NCBI GenBank assembly: GCA_963819175.1 | Contig: CAWFVJ010000024.1 | Span: 372,001 to 436,000 of the forward strand | Direction: 5' to 3' | Source: CAWBRT01 sp963819175 | Lineage (GTDB): Bacteria > Acidobacteriota > Terriglobia > Terriglobales > Acidobacteriaceae | Length of the DNA: 64,000 bases | Shown here: positions 35,199-44,171 of the stretch, piece by piece | Layout of the letters: every line of letters begins with the position of its first letter | How positions within the stretch are numbered: the first letter of the stretch is position 1 | Notes under the pieces: generated by a model | Told to the model about the DNA's origin: nothing | Databases searched by the model: none | Seen by the model: the letters and a program-made list of their open reading frames with translations, nothing else | Program-made: the position numbers and the translations under genes

Positions 35199-35217
35199 TG
35201 CGGGCTTTAGCCCCGCA
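35199..35217. repeat. Small hairpin TGCGGG-ctttagc-CCCGCA
   Basis: A perfect 6-bp GC stem after the ferredoxin gene. The T-run lies on the reverse-strand side (TTTTTG), so it is not a terminator for the forward gene. Short GGGCTAAAGCCC-type hairpins occur as intergenic repeats in various bacteria; only one is seen here. Confidence 0.4.
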
Positions 35218-35318
35218 AGAAGTTCGTCGTCTATTGAGCAACTGGATTATGAAACAAGCTTTGTTCAGCAGCCGCCTGCCTGGGTGATTTGCTGCGGACC
35301 ACGATTTTAAGGAGCCAC

Positions 35319-36768
35319 ATGTCTGAAAGCCAACTTGCATCTGTCGAATCCGCCGAACTTCGTTCGGCATTAATCGGCATCGTCGGGGAGAAAGGTTGTC
35401 TTTTCGATCCCAGCGATACGGCCGCCTACTGTGAAGATTGGCGCCAGCTTTTCAAGGGAAGCACGTTTGCCGTCGTGCGTCCCGCGACCGTCGATGAAGT
35501 TGCATCCGTCGTCAGGTTTTGCGCCGCGAGGCGAATTGCGATTGTCCCTCAGGGCGGCAATACCAGTATGGTGATCGGCGCGACGCCCAGTGCGGACGGC
35601 ACTCAGCTTGTACTGTCGCTTTCGCGGATGAACCGTATCCGTGCTTTGGACCCCGTGGACCTGACGATGACCATCGAAGCAGGCGTCGCTCTCAAGGCCG
35701 CTCAGGAAGCGGCTATCGCCCAGGATTGTATGCTGCCGTTGTCCATGTCCTCGGAAGGCTCCGCGCAGATTGGCGGAGTTTTGTCGACCAATGCCGGAGG
35801 AAACAACACCCTTCGCTACGGGAATGCGCGCGATCAGGTGCTTGGGCTGGAGGTCGTTTTGCCCGATGGAAGCATCTGGAACGGTCTCAGGCGATTGCGC
35901 AAGGACAACACCGGATACTGCCTCCGCCAACTGTTTGTCGGCGCCGAAGGCACGCTCGGCATCATCACCGCCGGAGTTTTGAAACTCGTGCCGCGGCCGC
36001 GCAACCTTGCCTTGGCTTTATGCGCCGTGCCCACGGTGCATGCTGCGCTGGAACTTCTGGTGTTGTGTCGCGGATTTCATCACGACTCCATTCAGGCATT
36101 CGAATATATCTCCGGCGCGGGCCTGGAACTTGTGCTCAAACATTTCCCCGACTCGCAATTGCCGCTGGAGCAGCGGGCCGATCACTATGTCCTGGTGGAG
36201 CTTGCCGGGGCCTCTCCCGATTCCGGATTGCGCGAGGGATTGGAGGACGTTTTGGGGAAGGCGCTGGAGAGCGGCATTGTTGTGGACGCGGTTCTCGCGG
36301 CGAGCTCATCCCAGCGAACGGATTTATGGAAGCTGAGGGAAGAGATGCCTGACGCTCAGAAGCGCGAAGGCGCTTCGGTGAAAAACGATGTGTCGGTTCC
36401 GGTCTCAAAGGTGCCGGAGTTCATCACCCTCGCCAGGGCAGCGTGCGAACGGCGGTTCCCGGGTATTCGCGTCGTTCCCTTCGGGCACATGGGCGACGGC
36501 AACATTCATTTCAATATTGGTGCAGCCAGTTGGCGGCGACCGTGCGGCTTTCATGAGCCAGGATCACGCCATCATGGACACGGTCAACGAAGTCGTCCGC
36601 CAGTTTGACGGCAGCTTTTCGGCGGAGCACGGAATTGGCCTCATCAAGCCCTACATGATGGAGGAATGGCGCGGAGGCGCGGAGCTGGAAACCATGCGCC
36701 GCATCAAGGCCGCGCTCGATCCGCTGGGCATCATGAATCCCGGCAAGGTTCTGCCCAGCGCAGGTTGA
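35319..36768 (+). CDS. FAD-linked 2-hydroxyacid oxidase (GlcD/D-lactate dehydrogenase type), frameshifted
   Basis: The first frame, from ATG 35319 (AAGGAG six bases before), has the FAD-binding PCMH domain (VPQGGNTSMVIGATPSADGT; MSSEGSAQIGGVLSTNAGGN) and most of the C-terminal FAD-oxidase domain up to VVPFGHMGDGNIHFNI. The second frame supplies VQPVGGDRAAFMSQDHAIMD, DGSFSAEHGIGLIKPYM and IKAALDPLGIMNPGKVLP. One extra G at 36519-36520 (ATTGGTG) separates them. Joined length is about 482 aa, normal for GlcD/DLD enzymes, which oxidise glycolate, D-lactate or D-2-hydroxyglutarate. HMGDGN and SAEHGIG are the catalytic-loop motifs. Confidence 0.85.
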
Positions 36769-36830
36769 GTTATTGGTGTGAGCGCCATGAACGTTTATCA
36801 ACTAACTAATATTTGGAGAGTGCGGCACAC

Positions 36831-37730
36831 ATGAAGATCAGTTTTGTTGGCTTGGGGCAGATGGGTAAGCACATGGCGATGAATATGCTCAAGAGCGGAG
36901 CTGAACTCATCGTCAATGATCTTAGAAAAGATGTTTTCCCGGAGTTCGAGCGGAAGGGTGTTCGAACCACTACGAACCTTGCGGAAGCCGCGCAGGCTGA
37001 CATCGTTTTCCTCAGCCTTCCGGGTACGCAAGCGGTGCAGGATGTGCTGGTGGGGCAGAACGGGATCATCGACAAGCTCAGAAAAGGGCAGACTGTGGTG
37101 GACCTGAGCACCATGAGCTACACGGCCACGCTGGAGTTGGCGAAGCGCCTGGAAGCGGTAGGGGTTAGCTTTCTCGACGCTCCCGTTTCCGGCATGGAGG
37201 CGCGGGCGCAGGACGGCACGCTTACGGTGATGTGCGGAGGCAGCGAGAAAACTCTCGAGACGGTCAGGCCTTTTCTCAATTGCATCGGCAACAAGATCCT
37301 CTACATGGGCGGCACCGGCAGCGGCCAACTTACCAAGCTGATCAACCAGCTCCTGTTCGACATCAATGCTGCGGCGCTGGCAGAGGTTCTTCCCATGGCC
37401 GTGAAGCTGGGACTGGACCCGGAGAAAGTCGGTCAGGTGGTCAATAGCGGCACCGGCAAGAGCTACGCTTCGGAATTTTTTCTGCCGCGAATCCTCAAGA
37501 ACCATTTCTCCGACGGCTACGCGATGAAGCACGCTTACAAAGACCTGGTGAGTGGAGCCGAAATCTCAGCCAATCTGTGTATCCCTATGCCAGTCTTAGG
37601 CGCAGCGACCGCAACCTATCAGGCAGCTTTGCTCAAGGGCTATGGCGATCAGGACAAGGGGGCAATGATCCGCGTCTTCGAAGAGTTATTGGGAGTCGCC
37701 TATCGAGACGGTTCCGGCCGAAAGCAGTAA
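36831..37730 (+). CDS. Beta-hydroxyacid dehydrogenase (3-hydroxyisobutyrate / tartronate-semialdehyde reductase family)
   Basis: 299 aa from ATG 36831. NAD(P) fold MKISFVGLGQMGKHMAMNML (GxGxMG), then the family block LDAPVSGMEARAQDGTLTVM, and the catalytic lysine in GQLTKLINQLLFDINAAAL near residue 170 (usual G-x2-x-K-x2-N). The C-terminal helix bundle has KDLVSGAEISANLCIPMP. The family covers HIBADH, GarR/GlxR and related enzymes. With the FAD-oxidase, class II aldolase and acyl-CoA ligase nearby, a role in two- to four-carbon hydroxyacid catabolism is plausible but not shown. Confidence 0.88.
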   Translation: MKISFVGLGQMGKHMAMNMLKSGAELIVNDLRKDVFPEFERKGVRTTTNLAEAAQADIVFLSLPGTQAVQDVLVGQNGIIDKLRKGQTVVDLSTMSYTATLELAKRLEAVGVSFLDAPVSGMEARAQDGTLTVMCGGSEKTLETVRPFLNCIGNKILYMGGTGSGQLTKLINQLLFDINAAALAEVLPMAVKLGLDPEKVGQVVNSGTGKSYASEFFLPRILKNHFSDGYAMKHAYKDLVSGAEISANLCIPMPVLGAATATYQAALLKGYGDQDKGAMIRVFEELLGVAYRDGSGRKQ

Positions 37731-37820
37731 CGTGCGTACCGGTGAAATGTGGTGCGAGCGCATCGGGTGGCGATCCATGGTTCGCGGGGGCGCATTGTTC
37801 GCGCGATAACCTTTTGGAGT

Positions 37821-37909
37821 GTCATTCTGAGTGAGCGTTAGCGAGCGAAGAATCTATGTATTGCGACGCAGGAAAATGCATAGATCCTTCGCTTCGCTCA
37901 GGATGACAG
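37821..37909. repeat. GTCATTCTGAGCG-type dispersed inverted repeat, copy C
   Basis: gtcattctgagtgagcg ... gcgaagaatctatgta on the left; tgcatagatccttcgcttcgctcaggatgac on the right, approximately inverted. Confidence 0.8.
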
Positions 37910-37935
37910 CCTGAAACTGGCAAAGGGATGAATCC

Positions 37936-38166
37936 ATGTTTAAGCAATTAATTTTGGACGCTTTGCTTGATGGCCCCAAAGGAACCGAAGAACTGTATGC
38001 GCTGGCAAGGCAGCGCCAAACCTCCGATTGTGGCGGCCCAATTTGCACTCATCGTCACGTGCCTAGCGATATGGAATGGCAGCACGAACTTCGGCGAGAA
38101 CAGCAGACGCTTAAGCGCAGAGGGTTGATCGAGCGCCAAGGAGATTCCTGGAAGCTTAGAAATTGA
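37936..38166 (+). CDS. Small winged-helix-like protein
   Basis: 76 aa: MFKQLILDALLDGPKGTEEL ... QTLKRRGLIERQGDSWKL. The pattern helix, helix, then LKRRGLIER-x-GDSWKL is like the recognition helix and wing of small winged-helix proteins (as in the Mrr N-terminal domain). Two Cys and two His in the middle (SDCGGPICTHRH) could bind a metal. It ends 3 bases from livF, which is convergent. Function unknown. Confidence 0.55.
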   Translation: MFKQLILDALLDGPKGTEELYALARQRQTSDCGGPICTHRHVPSDMEWQHELRREQQTLKRRGLIERQGDSWKLRN

Positions 38167-38169
38167 AAG

Positions 38170-38889
38170 CTACGCTCCCGCGTGTCCTCCGAGGTACACG
38201 CTCTGCACCTTGGGATCGGCCAGCAGCGCCGCCGCTTGGTCTTCGGCCGCAATCCGGCCCAGGTCCAAGACGTATCCTCGATGAGCCAGCTTCAATGCGG
38301 CGCGCGCGTTTTGTTCCACCAACACTACGGTCACGCCGGTGGCGTTGATCTCTTTAATCGTTTGGAAGATGGCTCGAACCAGCAGCGGAGCAAGGCCCAG
38401 GCTGGGTTCGTCCATGAGCAGCACCTTGGGTTCGCTCATGAGCCCGCGGCCGATGGCGAGCATCTGCTGTTCGCCGCCGCTCAAGGTTCCGGCAAGCTGC
38501 TGTCTCCTCTCGGCAAGGATCGGGAACAGTCCATAGATCCAATCGAGATTCTTCTTGATCTTCTGCGGATCGTTTCGGGTAAACGCGCCGAGGCCGAGGT
38601 TTTCCTGGGTCGTCAACGTGCCGAAAACCCGTCGCCCTTCGGGTACCTGCGCGATGCCCGCCTCGACGATTTCGTGCGCTTTCATCTTTTCCAGCGGGCG
38701 CCCTTCCAGCAGGATGGTTCCCTTGGAGGGCTTCACCAGACCGCTAATGGTAAGCAGAGTGGTTGATTTCCCGGCTCCGTTTGCACCGACGATGGTGACA
38801 ATCTCGCCTTGCCCAACCTGCAGGTTGATGCCGTGAAGCACCTCGATATTTCCGTATTTCACGTGAAGATCGGTTACTTGAAGAAGCAT
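38170..38889 (-). CDS. livF: Branched-chain amino acid ABC transporter ATPase LivF
   Basis: 239 aa ABC ATPase: Walker A VGANGAGKSTTLLTISGL, signature LSGGEQQMLAIGRGLM, Walker B VLLMDEPSLGLAP, and the H-loop region VVLVEQNARAAL (VEQN typical of LivF). It ends YLGGHAGA. Last gene of a livHMGF operon; livG ends at the base before its start. Confidence 0.93.
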   Translation of the reverse strand: MLLQVTDLHVKYGNIEVLHGINLQVGQGEIVTIVGANGAGKSTTLLTISGLVKPSKGTILLEGRPLEKMKAHEIVEAGIAQVPEGRRVFGTLTTQENLGLGAFTRNDPQKIKKNLDWIYGLFPILAERRQQLAGTLSGGEQQMLAIGRGLMSEPKVLLMDEPSLGLAPLLVRAIFQTIKEINATGVTVVLVEQNARAALKLAHRGYVLDLGRIAAEDQAAALLADPKVQSVYLGGHAGA

Positions 38890-39657
38890 TCAATCCTCTT
38901 GCTCGGCGCCGAGATAAGCCCGGATCACTTCCTGGTCGTTCTTAATCTCCTGCGGACTTCCCTCGGCTATCTTCGAGCCGTACTCGAGCACCACGATTTT
39001 TTCGCAGACGCGCATCACCAGGCTCATGTCGTGTTCGATCAGCAAAACGGTGACCCCTTGATCTCGCACTTTGCGGATCAAGGAGATCAGGCTGGCGGTT
39101 TCCTGTTCATTCATGCCGCCGGCAGGTTCGTCCAGAATCACCAGCTGCGGCTTGGTCGCGATGGCACGGGCAATCTCAAGCAACCGCTGATTGCCATAAG
39201 AAAGATTCTTTGCCAGGTTCTGCGCCTCGGAGCGCAGCCGCACGAAATCCAGCGCCTGCACGGCCGCGACCAGCGCTGCTTTTTCCTCGCGGCGCTCACG
39301 CGGATGCCGCAACATGGCGCCCATCACTCCGGATTTCATCCGGCAATGGCGTCCGGCCAACACGTTGTCCAAGACTGAAAGGTTCTGAAAAAGCCGGATT
39401 GTCTGGAATGTGCGCGCGATGCCGCCGGAAACGATGCGGTGAGTCGGCAATCCGGCAATCGACTTTCCCTGGAAGTTTATCTCGCCTTCATCGGGGCGGT
39501 AGATTCCGGTGATGAGATTGAAGACCGTGGTCTTACCGGCTCCGTTGGGGCCAATCAGGCCGACAATCGATCCGGGTTCCACGTCGAAGGAAACGTTCTT
39601 GACCGCTACCAATCCCCCAAAGCGCTTGGTGAGCGAACGAATGCCCAGGAGGCTCAT
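38890..39657 (-). CDS. livG: Branched-chain amino acid ABC transporter ATPase LivG
   Basis: 255 aa ABC ATPase: Walker A IGPNGAGKTTVFNLITGIYR, the LivG-type GIARTFQTIRLFQNLSVLDN, signature LSYGNQRLLEIARAIATKPQ, Walker B LVILDEPAGGMN, and VLLIEHDMSLVM. Its start overlaps the livM stop by 4 bases. With LivF it drives uptake through LivHM. Confidence 0.93.
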   Translation of the reverse strand: MSLLGIRSLTKRFGGLVAVKNVSFDVEPGSIVGLIGPNGAGKTTVFNLITGIYRPDEGEINFQGKSIAGLPTHRIVSGGIARTFQTIRLFQNLSVLDNVLAGRHCRMKSGVMGAMLRHPRERREEKAALVAAVQALDFVRLRSEAQNLAKNLSYGNQRLLEIARAIATKPQLVILDEPAGGMNEQETASLISLIRKVRDQGVTVLLIEHDMSLVMRVCEKIVVLEYGSKIAEGSPQEIKNDQEVIRAYLGAEQED

Positions 39658-40676
39658 CGAACCTCCTTTACCGGCTGCATGTCCTCGGAAGCGCCGGAAC
39701 CAGCCGCTGGCGCCGCTACCGAACCCTCGGCCTCAGCAAGTCCCTCGAGCGAGTAAGGCCGCACATGAGCCGGGAAGATTCCCTGGCTGCGGAAAATCAT
39801 CATCAGGATCATCGCGGCACCGAAAATCAGCATGCGGGCGTCGGCGAATCCGCGGAACAGCTCGGGAAGTCCGATGATCAGAAACGAGCCCAGCAGCACG
39901 CCCGGCACACTTCCGGACCCGCCCAAAATGACTACGGCGAACATCAGCACCGATTCCCAGAAGCTGAACGATTCCGGCGCGATAATCGTCATCTTGGTAG
40001 CGAAGATGTTTCCGGCCATTCCCGCCCAAGCCGCTCCCAGAACAAATGCCGCGGTCTTATAGTGAGCGGTGTTGACGCCGCTGCCTTCGGCCGCAACCTC
40101 GTCTTCCCGCAGATAGTTCAGGGCCCGGCCGAAACGCGAATGCTGCAAACGGGAAAACAGAAACACGCTCAGCGCAACAAACGCCCAGATATAAAAGAAG
40201 AAGTGCATTGGCCGGCGAATGATGAAACCAAACAGGTGTGGGCGCTGAATCCCGAGAATCCCGTTGGACCCTCCGGTCAGCCCGAAAACGTCATTGATGA
40301 GCGCAATCCGGACAATCTCTCCCACGCCAACCGTCACGATGCACAGATAGTCACCGCGAAGACGAATGATGGGACGCACAACGATGAGACCAAACAGCCC
40401 CGCCGCGAGTGCCGCGACCGGAAGCAGCCACACCACGGGAATTTGGAAGCGTGTATTCAGGATGGCCGTCGTGTAGGCCCCGACCGCGTAGAAGGCGGCG
40501 TGGCCCAGGTTAAACAGGCCGGCGTCACCCAAAATAATATTCAGGCTGAGCCCCAGGATCGCGTAAAGCCCCACGCTGTTCAGCACGTCAAGCCAATAAA
40601 CGTTCAAGACGAAAGGCGAGGCGGCGAGCAGCAGGGTCATCGCTATATAAAAAACCCCTGTTCTGCTCAATCTCAT
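39654..40676 (-). CDS. livM: Branched-chain amino acid ABC transporter permease LivM
   Basis: 340 aa from ATG 40676, which overlaps the livH stop (ATGA). Polytopic membrane protein with about nine helices and the family motif ILGLSLNIILGDAGLFNLGH near residue 42, plus the EAA-like loop GRALNYLREDEVAAEGSGVN. The C-terminus has a variable Ala/Gly/Glu-rich tail (AEAEGSVAAPAAGSGASED). A longer frame reaches 40766 but lacks a start signal. Confidence 0.92.
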   Translation of the reverse strand: MRLSRTGVFYIAMTLLLAASPFVLNVYWLDVLNSVGLYAILGLSLNIILGDAGLFNLGHAAFYAVGAYTTAILNTRFQIPVVWLLPVAALAAGLFGLIVVRPIIRLRGDYLCIVTVGVGEIVRIALINDVFGLTGGSNGILGIQRPHLFGFIIRRPMHFFFYIWAFVALSVFLFSRLQHSRFGRALNYLREDEVAAEGSGVNTAHYKTAAFVLGAAWAGMAGNIFATKMTIIAPESFSFWESVLMFAVVILGGSGSVPGVLLGSFLIIGLPELFRGFADARMLIFGAAMILMMIFRSQGIFPAHVRPYSLEGLAEAEGSVAAPAAGSGASEDMQPVKEVR

Positions 40677-41578
40677 ACTTTCTCCGCAACGCGTTCGCCT
40701 AGGATTCCGGTGGGTCTCACGATCAGCACGGCAATCAGCACGCAAAAGGCTATGGCGTCCTTCCACGAAGTCGAAATGTATGCCGCGCCCAAAGCCTCCA
40801 GTACCCCTAGCAGAAGTCCACCGACCATGGCTCCCGGTATGTTGCCGATGCCTCCAAGAACGGCTGCGGTAAACGCCTTCAACCCGTAAGACCAGCCCAT
40901 GAGGAAGTTAATGTTGCCGTACTGAAGTCCGACCAGCAATCCCGCTGCGCCGCCCAAGGCAGGACCAAGCAGGAAAACCGTAAGAATGACGCGGTCGACG
41001 TTAATTCCCATCAGGCTCGCCGCGCCCTGGTCAATCGCTGCCGCGCGAATCGCCGTGCCGATCCGGGTCTTCTGAATGAACAAATACAGCCCCATCATCA
41101 TCAGAAACGACAGACCGAAGACGAAGATGCGGATCAGCGGAATGTAGATCCCAAAAATATGGATCGGGACACTGGGCAGAATATCCTGCGGGAACACAAG
41201 AAAACGCGCCCCATAGATGAGCATCATGGCGTTTTCCAGGAAGATGGATGCCCCCAGAGCCGACACCACCACCGAAAGCCGTGGAGATTTCCGCAGCGGC
41301 CTATAGGCGGTTCGTTCCAGTACGGCGCCCAGGAAGGCCACGAGCAGCATGACAAGCAATATGAGAACGCCGACCCCTACGATGCCTCCGATGCGTTCGA
41401 TCATCGCAAACGTGGTTACCAGAGTCAGGCCAAGATAGGCGCCGGCAGTGAAGAGGTCGCCGTGAGCGAAGTTGATGAGTTTGAGCACGCCATAAACCAT
41501 GGTGTAGCCAAGCGCCACCAGTGCGTAAATGCCGCCCACCGCCAGTCCGTTTGTCACTTGCTGAAAAAATTGTTCCAT
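40673..41578 (-). CDS. livH: Branched-chain amino acid ABC transporter permease LivH
   Basis: 301 aa polytopic permease: QQVTNGLAVGGIYALVALGY, then YGVLKLINFAHGDLFTAGAY (LivH signature), and the EAA-like loop GTAIRAAAIDQGAASLMGIN. First gene of a livH-M-G-F set. No periplasmic substrate-binding protein gene (livK) lies within this window, so substrate recognition must come from elsewhere. Family members transport branched-chain amino acids, amides, urea or aromatic acids. Confidence 0.92.
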   Translation of the reverse strand: MEQFFQQVTNGLAVGGIYALVALGYTMVYGVLKLINFAHGDLFTAGAYLGLTLVTTFAMIERIGGIVGVGVLILLVMLLVAFLGAVLERTAYRPLRKSPRLSVVVSALGASIFLENAMMLIYGARFLVFPQDILPSVPIHIFGIYIPLIRIFVFGLSFLMMMGLYLFIQKTRIGTAIRAAAIDQGAASLMGINVDRVILTVFLLGPALGGAAGLLVGLQYGNINFLMGWSYGLKAFTAAVLGGIGNIPGAMVGGLLLGVLEALGAAYISTSWKDAIAFCVLIAVLIVRPTGILGERVAEKV

Positions 41579-41878
41579 CGATTACTGCTCTCCGCGTTCA
41601 CCGAAGTTGGAACGCAGTGCTATTGGAAATCTTACCGGCCAGATTAGGGAGGTCCTCGAAAGGCCCCAATTATCATCCAGGTATTGCGCAAGAATATCAG
41701 AATTTACGCGACTATTGTGCCGATTTTGAGCCACCGCAGCGCCTGATGCTCGGGGCCCCGACGCGGCTCGGCTCGTTGGGGTGACTGGGGCTATGGGGTA
41801 TTTCCTTCCGCATGTGGCCCGCATTTGCGGAGCCGCGGGTACAGCTAATGTGGGGCGGTTGATTTCAGAATATTCGGC
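41579..41878. other. Intergenic region
   Basis: 300 bases upstream of livH and downstream of pqqE. It contains a weak palindromic stretch (catgtggcccgcatttgcgg ... gctaatgtgggg, 41811-41855), possibly a degraded copy of the CCCCAC family. No gene. Confidence 0.45.
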
Positions 41879-43082
41879 TCAGACGGTCGCAGGCTGCTTG
41901 CTCGCCTCAGTCCGGTCTCGATCCGCGTGTGGCGCGTCGGCTTTCGGGGATATTCTGTAGACCCATGCGGACGATTTCCCATCTGCGTCGGCCTGCGGAG
42001 AAGTAGAGGTAGGGTCCTCTGCATGCGCCGTAGTTGCGCACGTCGGGGTGGATTCGGCGGCGGCAATCGACTTCACAAGATCATGGTGCGGCGAGAGGGT
42101 GCACACCGGGTCAGCGTTGCTTGCGTTTCCGGTGAGAAGAAAAGCCTGGCAGCGGCATCCGCCAAAGTCGATCGTCTTGCGGTCGCAACTTCTGCACGGC
42201 TCTGCCATCCACTCGTCTCCCCGGAATTTATTCATCGCCGGCGAGTCGGTCCAGATCCAGCGAAGCGATTTCTCGCGTACGGAATCGAAGTTCAATCCGG
42301 GGATCACGCCGGCCGCATGGCATGGCAACGCCCTTCCTGCCGGGTCGATAATCAGCGTTTGGCTGGCCCATCCGCCCATGCAGGCTTTCGGTTGACTGCC
42401 ATAGTAGTCCGGTAGCACAAAGTCGATTCGGAGCTTCTCGGCGAGAGTTTGCTCTTGCGTTTTCCACGATGCGGATGGACCGCTCCATCTGTTCGCGCGT
42501 CGGCATCAGGGCCGCGCGGTTTTCCAGCGCCCAGCCATAGTACTGAACGTTTGCGATTTCCAGCCGTTGCGGGCCGAGAGACGCGCAGAAGGCAATCAAC
42601 TCCGCCAGTTCATCCAGATTCCGGCGATGCACAACCAGATTGACAGTGAAGGCCACTCTTCGCGAGCGAATCCACTCGGCCACTTTCAGCTTATGGGCAT
42701 GTGCGCGTGCGCCGGCAATTTCGTTCGCCTGCAATTCGTCGCGCCCCTGGAAGCTGAGCTGCACATGGTCAAGACCAGCATCGAGCAGGCTGTCCAGCCG
42801 CGCTTCGGTCATTCCAATACCGCTGGTGATCAGGTTTGAGTACAGACCGACACGGCGCGCAGCCGCGACAATCTCGTTCAGGTCGGCGCGAGCCAACGGT
42901 TCGCCGCCGGTGAAATGCGCGTGCAGAATGCCAAGCTCTGCCGCCTGCTCCATCGTGCTGGCCCACTCGGCTGTCGTCATCTCCAGCGCGCGCGCAGCCA
43001 GTTCCAGCGGATTGGAGCAATAGACGCAACGCAAGGGACAGCGATGAGTCAGCTCGCAGATAATCGACAGCGGCGCTTTCAT
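41879..43082 (-). CDS. pqqE: PqqE, PQQ biosynthesis radical SAM enzyme, frameshifted
   Basis: From ATG 43082 (MKAPLSIICELTHRCPLRCV) the first frame has the radical SAM motif CPLRCVYC (C-x3-C-x2-C) and HAHFTGGEPLARADL. The second frame gives LAEKLRIDFVLPDYYGSQPK, the MGGW motif, and the SPASM auxiliary-cluster cysteines (ACMGGWA, LPCHAAG, EPCRSCDRKTIDFGGCRCQA). Joining needs one extra A removed from the GAAAAC run (TTTT at 42461-42464 on the forward strand). PqqE makes the C-C bond between Glu and Tyr of PqqA. The 3' end is a long low-complexity tail. If the frameshift is real, PQQ synthesis would fail. Confidence 0.86.
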
Positions 43083-43128
43083 CTCGACAAATCCATGCCA
43101 ATGAGTTGCTTCATTTTGTTCGCGCCGT

Positions 43129-43407
43129 TCAGGCTGTGATTTCGATGATTCTTTTTTCGTGCAGTCGGCGCACGAACTCTTCCGTATCGCGATCCAGGCG
43201 CTCGCCAGCCCCAGGAAAGGCCGCGTGCAACTCGTCCAGCAGTTCGGCCAGGGTTCGACCGTTGCCGATGCGGCGCACGATCTCCGCTCCGGCGCCATGC
43301 AGTCGCACCGCCGCCTCAGGCATCAGCAGCATCGGCGGTTGTCCTTCCACTTCACGCAGACGGCAGCCGATGGCAAGCGCCAACTTCGCATTGGGAGCGA
43401 GAGTCAT
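43129..43407 (-). CDS. pqqD: PqqD, PqqA-binding chaperone
   Basis: 92 aa, MTLAPNAKLALAIGCRLREV ... MLLMPEAAVRLHGAGAEIV, then a winged-helix-like C-terminal half (TLAELLDELHAAFPGAGERL). PqqD presents the PqqA peptide to PqqE. Its ATG overlaps the pqqC stop (TGATG), and pqqE starts 46 bases later. Length is normal. Confidence 0.9.
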   Translation of the reverse strand: MTLAPNAKLALAIGCRLREVEGQPPMLLMPEAAVRLHGAGAEIVRRIGNGRTLAELLDELHAAFPGAGERLDRDTEEFVRRLHEKRIIEITA

Positions 43408-44171
43408 CACGATTTTGGCCTGAATGCGCCCGGCGGAGGCCATCCCGGACTCACGTAAGAGTAGTAAAGGGCATCGAGCTGTGCCCAAAGGATGTCGCAC
43501 TTGCGTCGCAGCGCAGCGATCGCCAGCTCTTGCTCGTGGCGCGAGTGCGCGTTCATGAAAGCCCAGTTGGAAGCGAACTCGGCGTCTTCCGGAGCCTGCG
43601 TCAATCTCGCCGTGAAGTAGCTGAGGCCGTGGGACAGCCACGGGTAATGCTCTTGCAGACGGTCGATGCGCAAAGCGATGAGCTTATAGCTGAACAGCTC
43701 TGTCAGCGACGATGCGACCGCCTCCAGAAAACTGCCGTGGGAGACGAGATGGAGGTATGCCTCCACGGCAAAACGAACCCCGGGAAGTATCTCGCTGCAC
43801 GACATAACACGCGCCCGATCCAGCCCCGTCGCTTCCGCCAACTGAATCCAGCGCTCAATGCCGCCGTCGCCGTTTTGGTTTCCATCGTGGTCCACGATTC
43901 GCTTGCGCCACGCCCGGCGAAATTCGGCGTCGTCGGCTCGGGAAAGGATGATGGCGTCTTTGCGCGGAATCACGCTCTGGTAGTAGTAGCGGTTCAGCGC
44001 CCAAGCCTGGAGCTGTCCCTTCGTCAACCGCCCTTCGTGCATCATCAGGTGGAACGGGTGCTGGTGGTGGTATCGCTCGGTAAGTACGGCCTCCAGCCTC
44101 GCCATGAACTCCTGGCGCGAGAGCAACTCCGTCTCCGCTTCGGTTTCCAGAACTAGCAGCCTAGTGTCCAT
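43407..44171 (-). CDS. pqqC: PqqC, pyrroloquinoline-quinone synthase
   Basis: 254 aa, normal length. It catalyses the last oxidation and ring closure to PQQ, without cofactor. Marks: HPFHLMMHEGRLTKGQLQAW near residue 40, ALNRYYYQSVIPRKDAIILS, HDGNQNGDGGIERWIQLAEA near 95, and a C-terminal HEQELAIAALRRKCDILWAQ. Its start overlaps the end of pqqB by 19 bases. Confidence 0.95.
   Translation of the reverse strand: MDTRLLVLETEAETELLSRQEFMARLEAVLTERYHHQHPFHLMMHEGRLTKGQLQAWALNRYYYQSVIPRKDAIILSRADDAEFRRAWRKRIVDHDGNQNGDGGIERWIQLAEATGLDRARVMSCSEILPGVRFAVEAYLHLVSHGSFLEAVASSLTELFSYKLIALRIDRLQEHYPWLSHGLSYFTARLTQAPEDAEFASNWAFMNAHSRHEQELAIAALRRKCDILWAQLDALYYSYVSPGWPPPGAFRPKS

Noticed and set aside
35199..35217. 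Terminator for the ferredoxin gene
   Set aside because: The stem is good but the T-run is on the opposite strand side, so it cannot terminate the forward transcript by the usual mechanism.
39765..40889. 374-aa forward open frame
   Set aside because: Antisense to livM and livH; composition (many Gln, His, Arg, Pro) is typical of a shadow frame.
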